DNA of 64,000 bases from Oxalobacteraceae bacterium (lineage in GTDB: Bacteria; Pseudomonadota; Gammaproteobacteria; Burkholderiales; Burkholderiaceae_D), in the NCBI GenBank assembly GCA_023259175.1, contig JAHFQV010000002.1, positions 1-64,000 on the forward strand. Reading direction: 5' to 3'. A program made the position numbers and the translations under genes. The notes under the pieces are model-generated. The model had not been told where the DNA came from. It did not search any database and saw only the letters and a program-made list of their open reading frames with translations. Positions 7,163-15,786 of this stretch are shown here, piece by piece; the first letter of the stretch is position 1, and every line of letters starts with the position of its first letter.

Positions 7163-8938
7163 TTATATTTTCATTGGCGGCAGCTTCCAATAAGTAATCG
7201 CGCGCCACAACCATTCCATCGGTCCATAGCGAAATTGCGACAACCAGAGATGACTGAAAATAATTTGGAGAATGATGACAGTCACTGCAAACGCTAATTG
7301 CTGCGCACGTCCAAGACCAAAATGGCCTAAGCCCCAACCATAGAACACATAGCCTTGTATCAAAGACTGGGACAAATAATTGGTCAAAGCCATCCGACCA
7401 TAAGGCGCAAAAACACTGACCTTAGAAAAAATCGTTTTGCTGTGCAACATCAAAATCAAGATACTTACATAGGCTAAGCAAGTCGGTAAATTGGCCAGTT
7501 CAAGTAAATTAAACGCCAGTCCAAAATGATCACCCTCAACGCCCGAAATATGCGAACTGGCGATTTGACTCGATAACAGGCTCAAGCCCCAACCGAGTGG
7601 CAATCCAAACAAAGCGAGCCGGCGAAATAAATCTAAATGCCCCTCGATGTTGGTGATGATGCCCGCACGCACAAACCAAACACCCAACAAGAACAAAGCG
7701 ATCCCCAAAAATGCCAATCCGGCTGGGTTAAAAGGACCCTCTATGAGTTCGATAAACCGATGTTTAAGATAAACCGCGTAAACAGTTTGTTGACTTGCCT
7801 TGTTATCTTCGGCCGTCAACTTTTCCCGCTCCTTAATGCGATTAATGCGATCTGCATCCTTTTCGATCCGTTTCTTTGCCTCGCTCATATTCTTTTTATC
7901 AGCATCTTTTTTTGCGTCCTTCTCTATCACTAAGCCGGCAGCTTCACGCTTTTCTTGTTCTATGCGTTTCACGTCTTTTTCCTTCGCCAATTGCACCGCT
8001 TCGGGCGAGTCAAACACATTGCGCACAGGCTTGCCCCAGTCGCTCAAGCTAACGCCCGTGCCAATAACGAAAGGGAGAATATAAATCGCCAAAGCTGCGC
8101 GCCAGAGACGCGAGGATTCCGGCTGATGAAAACGGGCGGAAAGAAAAGCGATTAAAAAGCTAGCAAAAGCGCCGGCCATGAAACTGAAAAGCGCATCACT
8201 ATCTTTTCTCATTGCAATACCGCCACCTACCAACACCAATCCCAGAATAAAAAATACCACAGAAAATAAGGGGCGCGATTTACCGCCTATGCTCACCATA
8301 CTTTTTCCACGGATAAACCAAGCGATGACGAGCATATAGGATGTCACGCCAGCCAACACAAAAAACGACTCAAAAAAATCATGTATGGTTTCTCCTTTGC
8401 TCAGTGCCTTAATTTGTGGCAGCTCAGAAATCACGCCTAACACTGTAAACAGAATGGCGCAGTCGACAATTAAGCGCCACGGCGCAAACAACACGAGAAG
8501 CAAAGCCGCTGCCGTAAACGCATAGCTATACAAGATATCGCCCGGCCAAATAAATACGGTATGAATGATGCCAAAAATGGCGAGCGCGATAATGCGCCGA
8601 ATATAGGGCTTAAAGAAGGCCCGGCCGGCCGCTTCGGAACGTTGCAACATCACAGCAAATCCCATGCCAAACAAGAGAGAGAAAATCGTCCAAAATTTAC
8701 CGGCAACAAAATAATTCACAAAAAAACTGGCCCACCAATCCCAAGCTTGCGCGGTACTTGGTATGCCATTTCCCATGTCATGATACGAACGATTAAACCA
8801 CTCGATATTCATAAAAAAAATACCGATCAGTGCAAAACCACGCACCACGTCCATCGCTTCAATTCGTTCACTCGTCTGCACAGGTTGAAGCTGCGGCGTT
8901 GCGCCGTGTTCGTGGGGAGTCTTATTCGTTTCTTCCAT
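7163..8938 (-). CDS. DUF418 (YeiB-like) multi-pass membrane protein with charged insert
   Basis: A 591-residue inner-membrane protein. The N-terminal half begins with the family hallmark RIEAMDVVRGFALIGIFFMN, followed by GKFWTIFSLLFGMGF and several membrane helices. The C-terminal DUF418 part carries PYGRMALTNYLSQSLIQ and ends FRYGPMEWLWRAITYWK. Between them, about residues 320-395, lies a highly charged Lys/Glu/Asp-rich segment likely to be a cytoplasmic coiled coil, which most DUF418 proteins lack or have much shorter. The family is related to acyltransferase-3-like proteins; its function is unknown. It is transcribed alone, with a convergent neighbour downstream. Confidence 0.85.
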   Translation of the reverse strand: MEETNKTPHEHGATPQLQPVQTSERIEAMDVVRGFALIGIFFMNIEWFNRSYHDMGNGIPSTAQAWDWWASFFVNYFVAGKFWTIFSLLFGMGFAVMLQRSEAAGRAFFKPYIRRIIALAIFGIIHTVFIWPGDILYSYAFTAAALLLVLFAPWRLIVDCAILFTVLGVISELPQIKALSKGETIHDFFESFFVLAGVTSYMLVIAWFIRGKSMVSIGGKSRPLFSVVFFILGLVLVGGGIAMRKDSDALFSFMAGAFASFLIAFLSARFHQPESSRLWRAALAIYILPFVIGTGVSLSDWGKPVRNVFDSPEAVQLAKEKDVKRIEQEKREAAGLVIEKDAKKDADKKNMSEAKKRIEKDADRINRIKEREKLTAEDNKASQQTVYAVYLKHRFIELIEGPFNPAGLAFLGIALFLLGVWFVRAGIITNIEGHLDLFRRLALFGLPLGWGLSLLSSQIASSHISGVEGDHFGLAFNLLELANLPTCLAYVSILILMLHSKTIFSKVSVFAPYGRMALTNYLSQSLIQGYVFYGWGLGHFGLGRAQQLAFAVTVIILQIIFSHLWLSQFRYGPMEWLWRAITYWKLPPMKI

Positions 8939-9253
8939 ATTATTCTCATTTTCTTAGTGTGGATGGAAAGCCTGCCATCAGCGTTAGCGCCCGTATGCTG
9001 TGCGCAGCAAGCGCGCGGACCAACGATGAACTACAAACCCGTGTTCGACTCAATCTGGACTCTGGGAATTATGGCCAGCACCCTCGCGAGCGTAGCTGGC
9101 AAATCTTCGGCCAAACCAGCGCCGAACAACACAAACTCCATTTTAGTGAACATGGAAATACTACGCTTCGACACAAAATTCGCAAACAAGTTGCGATGAA
9201 ATGCGCTAAATGTGGATCGAAGTGCTGTTTATGATGCTTGCGTAGCGGCACGC
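8939..9253. other. Intergenic region, no supported gene
   Basis: About 315 bases between the end of the large diguanylate cyclase gene and the start of the DUF418 gene, both on the minus strand. Plus-strand open frames cross it but have no recognisable features and mostly extend antisense into the DUF418 gene. I see no strong hairpin or RNA gene. It should contain the DUF418 promoter. Confidence 0.4.
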
Positions 9254-12200
9254 TCAAGATAATAAACGACCATGCGACCAATCCAATTTGGTTTCACCGG
9301 GCAAAGAAGTTTTCACCCGGATATTGCCCAAGGTAATCTGCTGCTCCACATCAAATGCGCCACCATCAAGTTGCGCCTCCATCTCTGCATGCTCGGCCAA
9401 GCTCAGCCCTATCCACGCATTGCGTCCGCCTCGTTTGGCCGCATACAGGCATTGATCCGCAATATCAACCACCTGTTCCCATGCGTATAGTTCGATTTTC
9501 TGTCTTACAAATGGATAGGCAGCCAAACCCAGTGAGCAAGTTCTATGCACTGTTTGACCCGTGCCAATATCGAACAAATGTTCCTCAATTCTTTTGCGTA
9601 TGCGTTCAGCAATCACGCCCGCCTTGACCCGATTCGCCTTGCGCGCGATCACCAAAAATTCCTCGCCACCCCAACGCACCACGGTATCGGTATCGCGCGT
9701 GGCTGATTTAATTAAAACGCTGGCTTGTTCCAAAACCCGATCACCTGCCGCATGTCCATATTGATCATTCACAGACTTAAAATAATCCAAATCAACCATA
9801 ATAAAAACCATGTCGCAATTGGTGAGCTTTTGCTCAACCTCGCCAAATCCCATCCCGCGATAGCTACGATTTACTTGCGCAATATCTTCGTCAATACTGA
9901 TACTCAAGTAACGCCGATTTCGCAATCCAGTGAGTGGATCAGTTAAGCTTTGCTCTTCTAATTTTTTCTTAGACTGTTCCAAATCTAGGGTGCGTTTCTC
10001 AAGCTCGCGCGTTTGCAACTCGAGCGCGCAAGTGCGTTCCACGACCAAGGATTCCAATACCCGATTTTGTTCCTTCAATGCCCAAAGTCGCCAACGTATC
10101 AACATAAATAGCACTCCTAAAGTTAGCAAAGCATAGACAACATAGGCCCACCATGTTTGATACCATGCGGGAATGACGTGGATGGGAAATACGAATTCTT
10201 TTTCAGTCCAAGTTCCATTCCGGTTCGAACCGCGTAATCGCAATTGATAATTTCCCGGGGATAAATTGGTATACGCTGCTAGGCGTCGGGTGGCATCGGT
10301 TTCTATCCAAGCTTTGTCATAACCGTCCAAACGGTATGCGTAGCGATTCTTTTCTGGCGCTGAAAAATCGAGCGCGGAAAATTCAACGGCTAGGCTATTT
10401 GCCTCGGGAAAAATGTCTAATTTTTTTTGCATCCCTGCCTGTGAATTCATCACGATGGCGGGTATTTTTCTCCCTCCTAGCTGGAGACCCGTCACCACCA
10501 CCGGCGCATGATAATCCCATTTTTTATACAGTGCTGGTTGAATCACGACGATCCCTGAGACCCCGCCAAACATTAAATCGCCGTGTGCGGTCTTCGCACC
10601 TGAGTTACTCCAAAACCCAGCGTTGATCACGCCTTCTGAGCGCTGCAAGCGATCAACCGCTTTGGTTTTATAGTCTATCCTCGCAATGCCCTCATCGGTA
10701 CTGACCCACACATTGCCAAAATTATCCTCTAGAATTTTATCCACAACGTCGTTGGGAAGACCTTGAGCTTGGGTAATTCGCTCAAACTGATACACAGTTT
10801 GTTCACGGGTATTTTTAAGTAGAGCGATCCCACCACCTTGGGTGCCGACCCAAAGCCAACCACGTGAATCCAACAAAAAATTAGACACATCATTGTGCGG
10901 CAAAGCTGTTATATCCAAAGAATTGGCCGTCAAATGTACCAGAGCGTGCGTCTTTTGATCATACCGATACAAGCCATCATGAAAGCTTCCTATCCAAATA
11001 TGGCCTTCATTGTCGGCCACGATTTCGTTCACATACACTTTTTTGAGCGCGTCCAACCCAGGTGGGCGAAATGCGGGTTCAGCTGTCTTCAAACTTTTTA
11101 CCCAGAGTCCATCTTCGCCACTAATCCACAAATCATCATCAATCAGCGCCAATGAACTCACTCGCGTGCCAAGTCGCGGAAAAACATTGACTTCTTCCAT
11201 CTTGCGCGCATCTAAATCACTGCGAAAGACACCATTATTGGTACCAAAATAGACCTGCTTTCCTCGTACCACACAACATCTAAAAACCTTGGTTGCTGGG
11301 CGATCTGGACTTTGCGGCAGCTCTTTCAACTGCGCAGTAATGGGATCTAAGACTTGAATATTTTTATGTAAGGCACCGAACCAAATAGAACCGTCTGGCA
11401 AACTCGCCATAGACATGAAATCGGTATCGATAAAGCTATCGGGGCGCGAAGGGCCACCAAGCAAAGTATGCACTGCAAGATTATTCGGATCATGGCGATC
11501 CAGGCCATTCTGGGTTCCGACCCAAACAAGTCCAGACTGATCGCGCAAAATAGACAAGACCGTCTCATCACTCAAACTACTCGGCAAAGCGATATCGTGT
11601 CGTATCATTTTTTGCTGCAGACTCGTGATATCGACACTTACAATGCCCATTTCGTAGGTACTAATCCACATTTTACCGGGGACAGCCTCACGCATTTCAT
11701 TGATGACGACCGCTGCAGTTTTCGTTTCAGCTCGATTCAGCAAATTAGCTAAAGGCAGCGCGACTAGCTTTTCTCGCTTTGCGTCGAATACAAAAACACC
11801 ATGGGCATTGGTGCCTATCCAAAGTTTACCGTCGCTACTTTCGGTCAAACTGGAAATAATCACATCGCCCGCTTTCGCGAGTGGCAAAGTAAGGATTTTA
11901 AATTGCGTGCTCGTTTTATCTCTAAAAACCAAACCCTTGTTGGTACCTATCCATAGACGACCCAAGCGGTCTTCCAGTAAGCTCAAAATCCGATCACTTG
12001 GTAAGCTATTTGGATCGTCGTTCTCATGGCGGAAGTGCTGAACGGTTTTTCCATCCGCTAAAAAACAATCCAGACCACCACGCGTACCGACCCAGAGATT
12101 ACCTTGAGTGTCATCCAAAATCGCGCGCACATTGACATGACTCGTGCCACTCGCACTGACCGCGACACGAAGAAATTGATCCTTGCTGCGATCGAATAAT

Positions 12201-12673
12201 GCCAGTCCACCCGCGTTAGTACCGATCCAAAGGCGACCTTGTTTATCTTGCCGAATGACGGTTACCCAGGGGTCAGGTAAGCCTTTTGGATCGGCCAAGT
12301 TGGCGGTGTAATGTTCGAAATGATAGCCATCCCAACGCGCTAAGCCACCTTGGGTGCCGACCCAAATAAACCCATCCTTGTCCTGCGCTAATGCGGTGAC
12401 GAAGGCGTTTGGCAATCCTTGCTCGACCGATAAATGATGAAATAGGGTATCGCCCATTTCCGACCAGCGGAGATCGATTCTAGGGGAGGCAGGCATTTGT
12501 GGGGAAAGACCGGAATCGGAAGCAAGGGAAGTCAAGGCCAAGACGATGGACGACAGCCATAGGGAATAGGAGAGTGACTTAAAGCCTTTGTTACAAGCGA
12601 TTCGCCCTAGGCATTTTTTGAACAATGCCCACCTGCAGCGGAAGACTCGCAACATCAGAAAATAAAATCGCAT
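9254..12673 (-). CDS. Two-component-propeller sensor diguanylate cyclase
   Basis: A 1139-residue membrane signalling protein. Start ATG 12673 follows AGGTG with a 4-base spacer. A signal anchor lies near residues 35-52. Residues about 60-740 hold repeated Reg_prop blades with the recurring G.IWVGT..GL/G motif, forming periplasmic sensor propellers. A Y_Y_Y beta-sandwich follows (YAYRLDGYDKAW, YTNLSPGNYQLRLRG), then a membrane helix (WWAYVVYALLTLGVLFML), a coiled coil, and a GGDEF domain with active-site GGEEF at about residue 1002. An RxxD inhibitory site (RDTD, about 993) sits five residues before it, so the enzyme should make cyclic di-GMP with product feedback. The about 50-residue tail after the GGDEF domain is unrecognised. 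The ligand is unknown. Confidence 0.92.
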   Translation of the reverse strand: MRFYFLMLRVFRCRWALFKKCLGRIACNKGFKSLSYSLWLSSIVLALTSLASDSGLSPQMPASPRIDLRWSEMGDTLFHHLSVEQGLPNAFVTALAQDKDGFIWVGTQGGLARWDGYHFEHYTANLADPKGLPDPWVTVIRQDKQGRLWIGTNAGGLALFDRSKDQFLRVAVSASGTSHVNVRAILDDTQGNLWVGTRGGLDCFLADGKTVQHFRHENDDPNSLPSDRILSLLEDRLGRLWIGTNKGLVFRDKTSTQFKILTLPLAKAGDVIISSLTESSDGKLWIGTNAHGVFVFDAKREKLVALPLANLLNRAETKTAAVVINEMREAVPGKMWISTYEMGIVSVDITSLQQKMIRHDIALPSSLSDETVLSILRDQSGLVWVGTQNGLDRHDPNNLAVHTLLGGPSRPDSFIDTDFMSMASLPDGSIWFGALHKNIQVLDPITAQLKELPQSPDRPATKVFRCCVVRGKQVYFGTNNGVFRSDLDARKMEEVNVFPRLGTRVSSLALIDDDLWISGEDGLWVKSLKTAEPAFRPPGLDALKKVYVNEIVADNEGHIWIGSFHDGLYRYDQKTHALVHLTANSLDITALPHNDVSNFLLDSRGWLWVGTQGGGIALLKNTREQTVYQFERITQAQGLPNDVVDKILEDNFGNVWVSTDEGIARIDYKTKAVDRLQRSEGVINAGFWSNSGAKTAHGDLMFGGVSGIVVIQPALYKKWDYHAPVVVTGLQLGGRKIPAIVMNSQAGMQKKLDIFPEANSLAVEFSALDFSAPEKNRYAYRLDGYDKAWIETDATRRLAAYTNLSPGNYQLRLRGSNRNGTWTEKEFVFPIHVIPAWYQTWWAYVVYALLTLGVLFMLIRWRLWALKEQNRVLESLVVERTCALELQTRELEKRTLDLEQSKKKLEEQSLTDPLTGLRNRRYLSISIDEDIAQVNRSYRGMGFGEVEQKLTNCDMVFIMVDLDYFKSVNDQYGHAAGDRVLEQASVLIKSATRDTDTVVRWGGEEFLVIARKANRVKAGVIAERIRKRIEEHLFDIGTGQTVHRTCSLGLAAYPFVRQKIELYAWEQVVDIADQCLYAAKRGGRNAWIGLSLAEHAEMEAQLDGGAFDVEQQITLGNIRVKTSLPGETKLDWSHGRLLS

Positions 12674-12815
12674 ACATCACCTAATCCCGCGTGAATTCGA
12701 TTTTAAAATTAGTTTTAATCAATAATGTTGGCGCTTGCAGATAAATTTGAGCGCCTTAGTCACAATTTAGCGTACTTCCCTGCCGCTTGCGAGAATTTTA
12801 AAATATATCGTGACG

Positions 12816-13361
12816 CTACAGCAAATCGGCTTTAAAAACTTCCAAATCAATTTGCAAACTCTGCTCACCTGCCGACATCCAGATTTGTCCGTCTTGGATA
12901 CTGCACTGTAGTTGCATATTGCGCTGTGCGAGTGTTGCCAAAGCTTGGCTGGTTTCCGCTGGAACGTTTTTAACCACCAAATTTTTCGCGCGATCTAAAC
13001 GGTTATTCATTTGCTTCCACCAAATGTGACTGGCGTGAGCATAGCTATACACGATCACTTGTTCGGCGCGGCCACAGGCTTTGAGCAAACGTCTATCATC
13101 GGGCTGCCCAACTTCACCCCAGAGTAAAATCGCATCCGTAAAATCCTTTTCCCAGATGTCCGGCTCCTCGGTATCAGAAATACCTTTACCAAAACAAAGG
13201 CGTTCGCTAGCGTGAATGGCGAAGGCTAAAATGCGCACCATCATACGTTCATCCGTTTCCGATGGATGTCTTGCGATGGTTAGACTATGATCGGCGTAAT
13301 AGCCTCTGTCCATATCGGAAATATTGAGATCTGCTTTGTAGATTGTCGATTTCAGTGCCAT
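12816..13361 (-). CDS. yaeQ: YaeQ family protein
   Basis: A 181-residue protein closely resembling E. coli YaeQ in length and sequence (MALKSTIYKA, LTIARHPSETDERMMVR, QIWWK-type motif, SIQDGQIWMS). The MALK start at 13361 reproduces the E. coli N-terminus, so the in-frame ATG at 13376 is not used here. YaeQ has a PD-(D/E)XK nuclease-like fold and was reported as a suppressor of RfaH loss, but its biochemical role is unsettled. It is a single gene, divergent from the oxidoreductase gene. Confidence 0.93.
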   Translation of the reverse strand: MALKSTIYKADLNISDMDRGYYADHSLTIARHPSETDERMMVRILAFAIHASERLCFGKGISDTEEPDIWEKDFTDAILLWGEVGQPDDRRLLKACGRAEQVIVYSYAHASHIWWKQMNNRLDRAKNLVVKNVPAETSQALATLAQRNMQLQCSIQDGQIWMSAGEQSLQIDLEVFKADLL

Positions 13362-13522
13362 CTTTTTGAGTTTCATTACTTACGATTGAGGACGCGCATT
13401 GTCTCATGATCAGCCCTTACGGCAAAGCTGGGCATAAAACATAAAAACACAATCGTAACAGTTGCGGTATAGTCACCGCTGCGGTAATGGCTAATTAGCA
13501 AATTGACTTAATGGAGTTGGAC

Positions 13523-14557
13523 ATGCAAACCCTGATCAATCATCAAATTCGCCTAGCAGCGCGTCCCGTTGGTTTTCCCAAAAAGAGTGATTGGATCACC
13601 AGTCAATCAGACCTGCCCAAAAATTCGGAATTGCTTGAGGGTGAAATTCTGGTCAAAACAATCTATCTCTCTATCGACCCAGCGATGCGTGGCTGGATGA
13701 ATGGTGGCAAGTCTTATATCAAACCCGTTGAAATTGGCGAGGTAATGCGGGCCATCGGCATTGGCCGTGTCATCGCGAGTCAGTCACCACGCTTTAAAGT
13801 GGGTGATATTGTCTCCGGTAGCTTGGGGGTGCAGGCCTATTGTCTAGGGGATGCCAATAATCCTCACACAAATTTTGTACTTGTTGATCCGACGTTGGCT
13901 CCCTTACCCCAATTCTTAAATGCGCTAGGCATGCCGGGAATGACAGCCTATTTTGGTTTGCTCGATGTCGCGCAAGCCAAGGCGGGCGAAACGGTCGTAG
14001 TCTCGGGTGCGGCGGGTGCTGTTGGGCAAACCGTAGGCCAAATTGCCAAACAGTTAGGTTGTCGTGTGGTGGGGATTGCGGGTGGCGAAGCCAAATGCGA
14101 TTTCGTCGTAAATCAATTGGGCTTTGACGCCTGTATCGATTATAAAAATACGCTACTGAAAGACGAACTCAAAACGACTTGTCCACAAGGGGTCGACGTT
14201 TATTTCGATAATGTCGGCGGTACGATACTTGACACGGTACTGACTCGTATCAATAAGAAAGCGCGTATCGTCATCTGTGGCGCGATCTCGCAATACAATG
14301 CGACCACAGCCGTCGAAGGACCAAGCAACTATTTAGCACTCTTGGTTAACCGAGCGCGAATGGAAGGATTTGTCGTGTTTGACTACGTCGAACGCTATCC
14401 CCAGGCGATGCAAGAGATTGCAGGATGGATGAGGGCAGGTCAGTTCCGTAGCCGCGAAGATATCCTACAAGGTTTGGACAATTTCCCGGATGCTTTAATG
14501 ATGCTATTTGAGGGAAATAATTTTGGGAAATTAATTCTACAGGTGAGCCCCGAATGA
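13523..14557 (+). CDS. NADP-dependent medium-chain oxidoreductase, CurA/leukotriene B4 dehydrogenase-like
   Basis: A 344-residue zinc-independent MDR-superfamily enzyme that probably reduces C=C bonds of alpha,beta-unsaturated carbonyls with NADPH. Start ATG 13523 has GGAG six bases upstream and is preferred over ATG 13511. The N-terminal catalytic domain includes LSIDPAMRGWM (typical of this subfamily), then GMPGMTAYFGLLD and the Rossmann motif VSGAAGAVGQ; later YFDNVGG and FGKLILQV close the protein. Curcumin/quinone reductases and prostaglandin reductases share this pattern, so the substrate cannot be assigned. Downstream lies the nested inverted-repeat element. Confidence 0.9.
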   Translation: MQTLINHQIRLAARPVGFPKKSDWITSQSDLPKNSELLEGEILVKTIYLSIDPAMRGWMNGGKSYIKPVEIGEVMRAIGIGRVIASQSPRFKVGDIVSGSLGVQAYCLGDANNPHTNFVLVDPTLAPLPQFLNALGMPGMTAYFGLLDVAQAKAGETVVVSGAAGAVGQTVGQIAKQLGCRVVGIAGGEAKCDFVVNQLGFDACIDYKNTLLKDELKTTCPQGVDVYFDNVGGTILDTVLTRINKKARIVICGAISQYNATTAVEGPSNYLALLVNRARMEGFVVFDYVERYPQAMQEIAGWMRAGQFRSREDILQGLDNFPDALMMLFEGNNFGKLILQVSPE

Positions 14558-14568
14558 GTTTTTGCATC

Positions 14569-14806
14569 ATCCTAGAAACGGCAATTGACCGCTCAATATC
14601 GTTTATAAGTGTTTGATTTTACATGGGCTTTGGAGGTAAATTCTGTTCACCATTTAAGTGAGTACGCTACGAACATGATTGCACACTTTTTCGGCTCTCT
14701 GGCGTTGTTACTCCTCCTAGCAACGTGGAGGTTACGTCGTCGTCGTGCCTAGCCAGAAAGCCGAAAAAATGCACACTCATGTCCGTCCAATCGCCGTTTC
14801 TAGGAT
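14569..14806 (-). repeat. Nested inverted-repeat element, possible structured RNA or MITE
   Basis: Outer arms at 14569-14588 and 14785-14806 share ATCCTAGAAACGGC exactly and continue with two transitions. Inner arms at 14673-14703 and 14752-14782 match at 26 of 31 positions around CATGA, TTTTTCGGCT and TCTGGC. Four of the five inner mismatches and both outer ones are transitions that read as G.U pairs in the minus-strand RNA and as A.C on the plus strand, so I mark the minus strand as more likely functional. The loop has further CCTCC/GGAGG pairing. No transposase or clear target duplication is seen. It may be a mobile miniature element, an untranslated regulatory RNA or a leader region. Confidence 0.6.
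14675..14752 (+). CDS. Possible Leu/Arg-rich leader peptide inside the inverted repeat
   Basis: A 25-codon frame starting ATG 14675. It has five consecutive Leu codons (five different sets: TTG TTA CTC CTC CTA), a Trp, then four consecutive CGT Arg codons, and stops exactly where the inner right arm begins. This layout is like attenuator leader peptides, but there is no good Shine-Dalgarno at the right distance (GGAGG is about 40 bases upstream), no U-tract terminator after it, and the next gene is not an amino-acid biosynthesis gene. It may be coincidental with the palindrome. Confidence 0.25.
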   Translation: MIAHFFGSLALLLLLATWRLRRRRA

Positions 14807-14939
14807 AATAACTCCACCCTGACAATAGGTATCATCGAATGGCCCCTATCGGCGCACCTACCGCCCCCCTGAAGCAGTACATGTGTTTTGCTATCCTAAA
14901 TGCTTACTCTGCTATTTTCATCCACTAAAGACTTCAGGT

Positions 14940-15605
14940 ATGCGCGTGTTTGTTGAGCTATTTATTGACGAAGTTAAGCCGCCAGTTTCGCCTAAGCTGA
15001 TGCCGCGAAATCGCGCCCATCAGGCGAGTGCATGGCTACTCTCGGCCGCATTGACGCTAGGCTTATTGATACAATTTCAAATCAGCATTTCCAAACATAC
15101 GCAAGCGGATGGCAAAACAAATCTACGACCTGCACTCTTGCTAACTTGGTTGACGCCCACCATCGCTCCCCCAATTCAGCCGCCCAAACTCATCGCCAAA
15201 GCGCCCACCGCGATGCCACGCCTTACTCCGCACAACCCGCAGCCCAAGGAAAAAACGGCCGCCATCAGTGCGCCCCAAGCCATTAGCGTCACATCCAATC
15301 CAAGCTTAGAACCAACGCCGAGCTTGGACAGCGCGACAACTAATCCGATCACAAGCAGCACCGCACCGAGTAATCTTCGTTTTGATCGACAAAGTATTGC
15401 CAAAGCTTATCAGGACAGCAAAACACCCATAGAAAAAATGGCTGAGAAAAGCCATCAAAGCTTGAAAGCAGAAACACCCAGCCAATATGACAAATTTCAA
15501 GTCGCGGCCAATCGCGCTGCAAAACAGGATTGTTTGCGTGCTGGAGGCAGCCTGCTCTCACTCTTAGTCGTCGCCTATGAGGCGGCAACAGATCACTGCA
15601 AATAA
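14940..15605 (+). CDS. Proline-rich single-pass protein, TonB-like architecture, unknown function
   Basis: A 221-residue protein (start ATG 14940; ATG 14883 and 15000 are alternatives). One hydrophobic helix (SAWLLSAALTLGLLIQFQI) follows a short cytoplasmic N-terminus, then about 75 Pro/Thr/Ala-rich residues (PTIAPPIQPPKLIAKAPTA) that would span the periplasm. The C-terminal part (LRFDRQSIAKAYQDSKTPI, then a Cys-x-large-x-Cys pair in KQDCLRAGG and DHCK) is not a recognisable TonB fold. The two Cys could form a disulfide. It stands alone between the repeat element and the porin; I do not assign a function. Confidence 0.6.
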   Translation: MRVFVELFIDEVKPPVSPKLMPRNRAHQASAWLLSAALTLGLLIQFQISISKHTQADGKTNLRPALLLTWLTPTIAPPIQPPKLIAKAPTAMPRLTPHNPQPKEKTAAISAPQAISVTSNPSLEPTPSLDSATTNPITSSTAPSNLRFDRQSIAKAYQDSKTPIEKMAEKSHQSLKAETPSQYDKFQVAANRAAKQDCLRAGGSLLSLLVVAYEAATDHCK

Positions 15606-15786
15606 GCCAGTTCGAAGCAGCCGCATTCCCCCCGAAAAACCACAATTTCGCACACTAGATTTGCGCCCTCCATTTCCACTGTATAGGATGAAGAACCAGC
15701 CGAGCGATTTTTATAGCGCCCGTGTACCTAAAGCAAAGCTCGGCTCTAACTCGACTCTAGCTCAGCTCTAAGCTCTTGGAATAGGC

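Noticed and set aside
8830-9234. 134-codon plus-strand frame with two Cys pairs at its end, overlapping the DUF418 gene start
   Set aside because: Starts inside the antisense of a well-supported gene and shows no family features; Cys at the end is suggestive of zinc binding but not enough.
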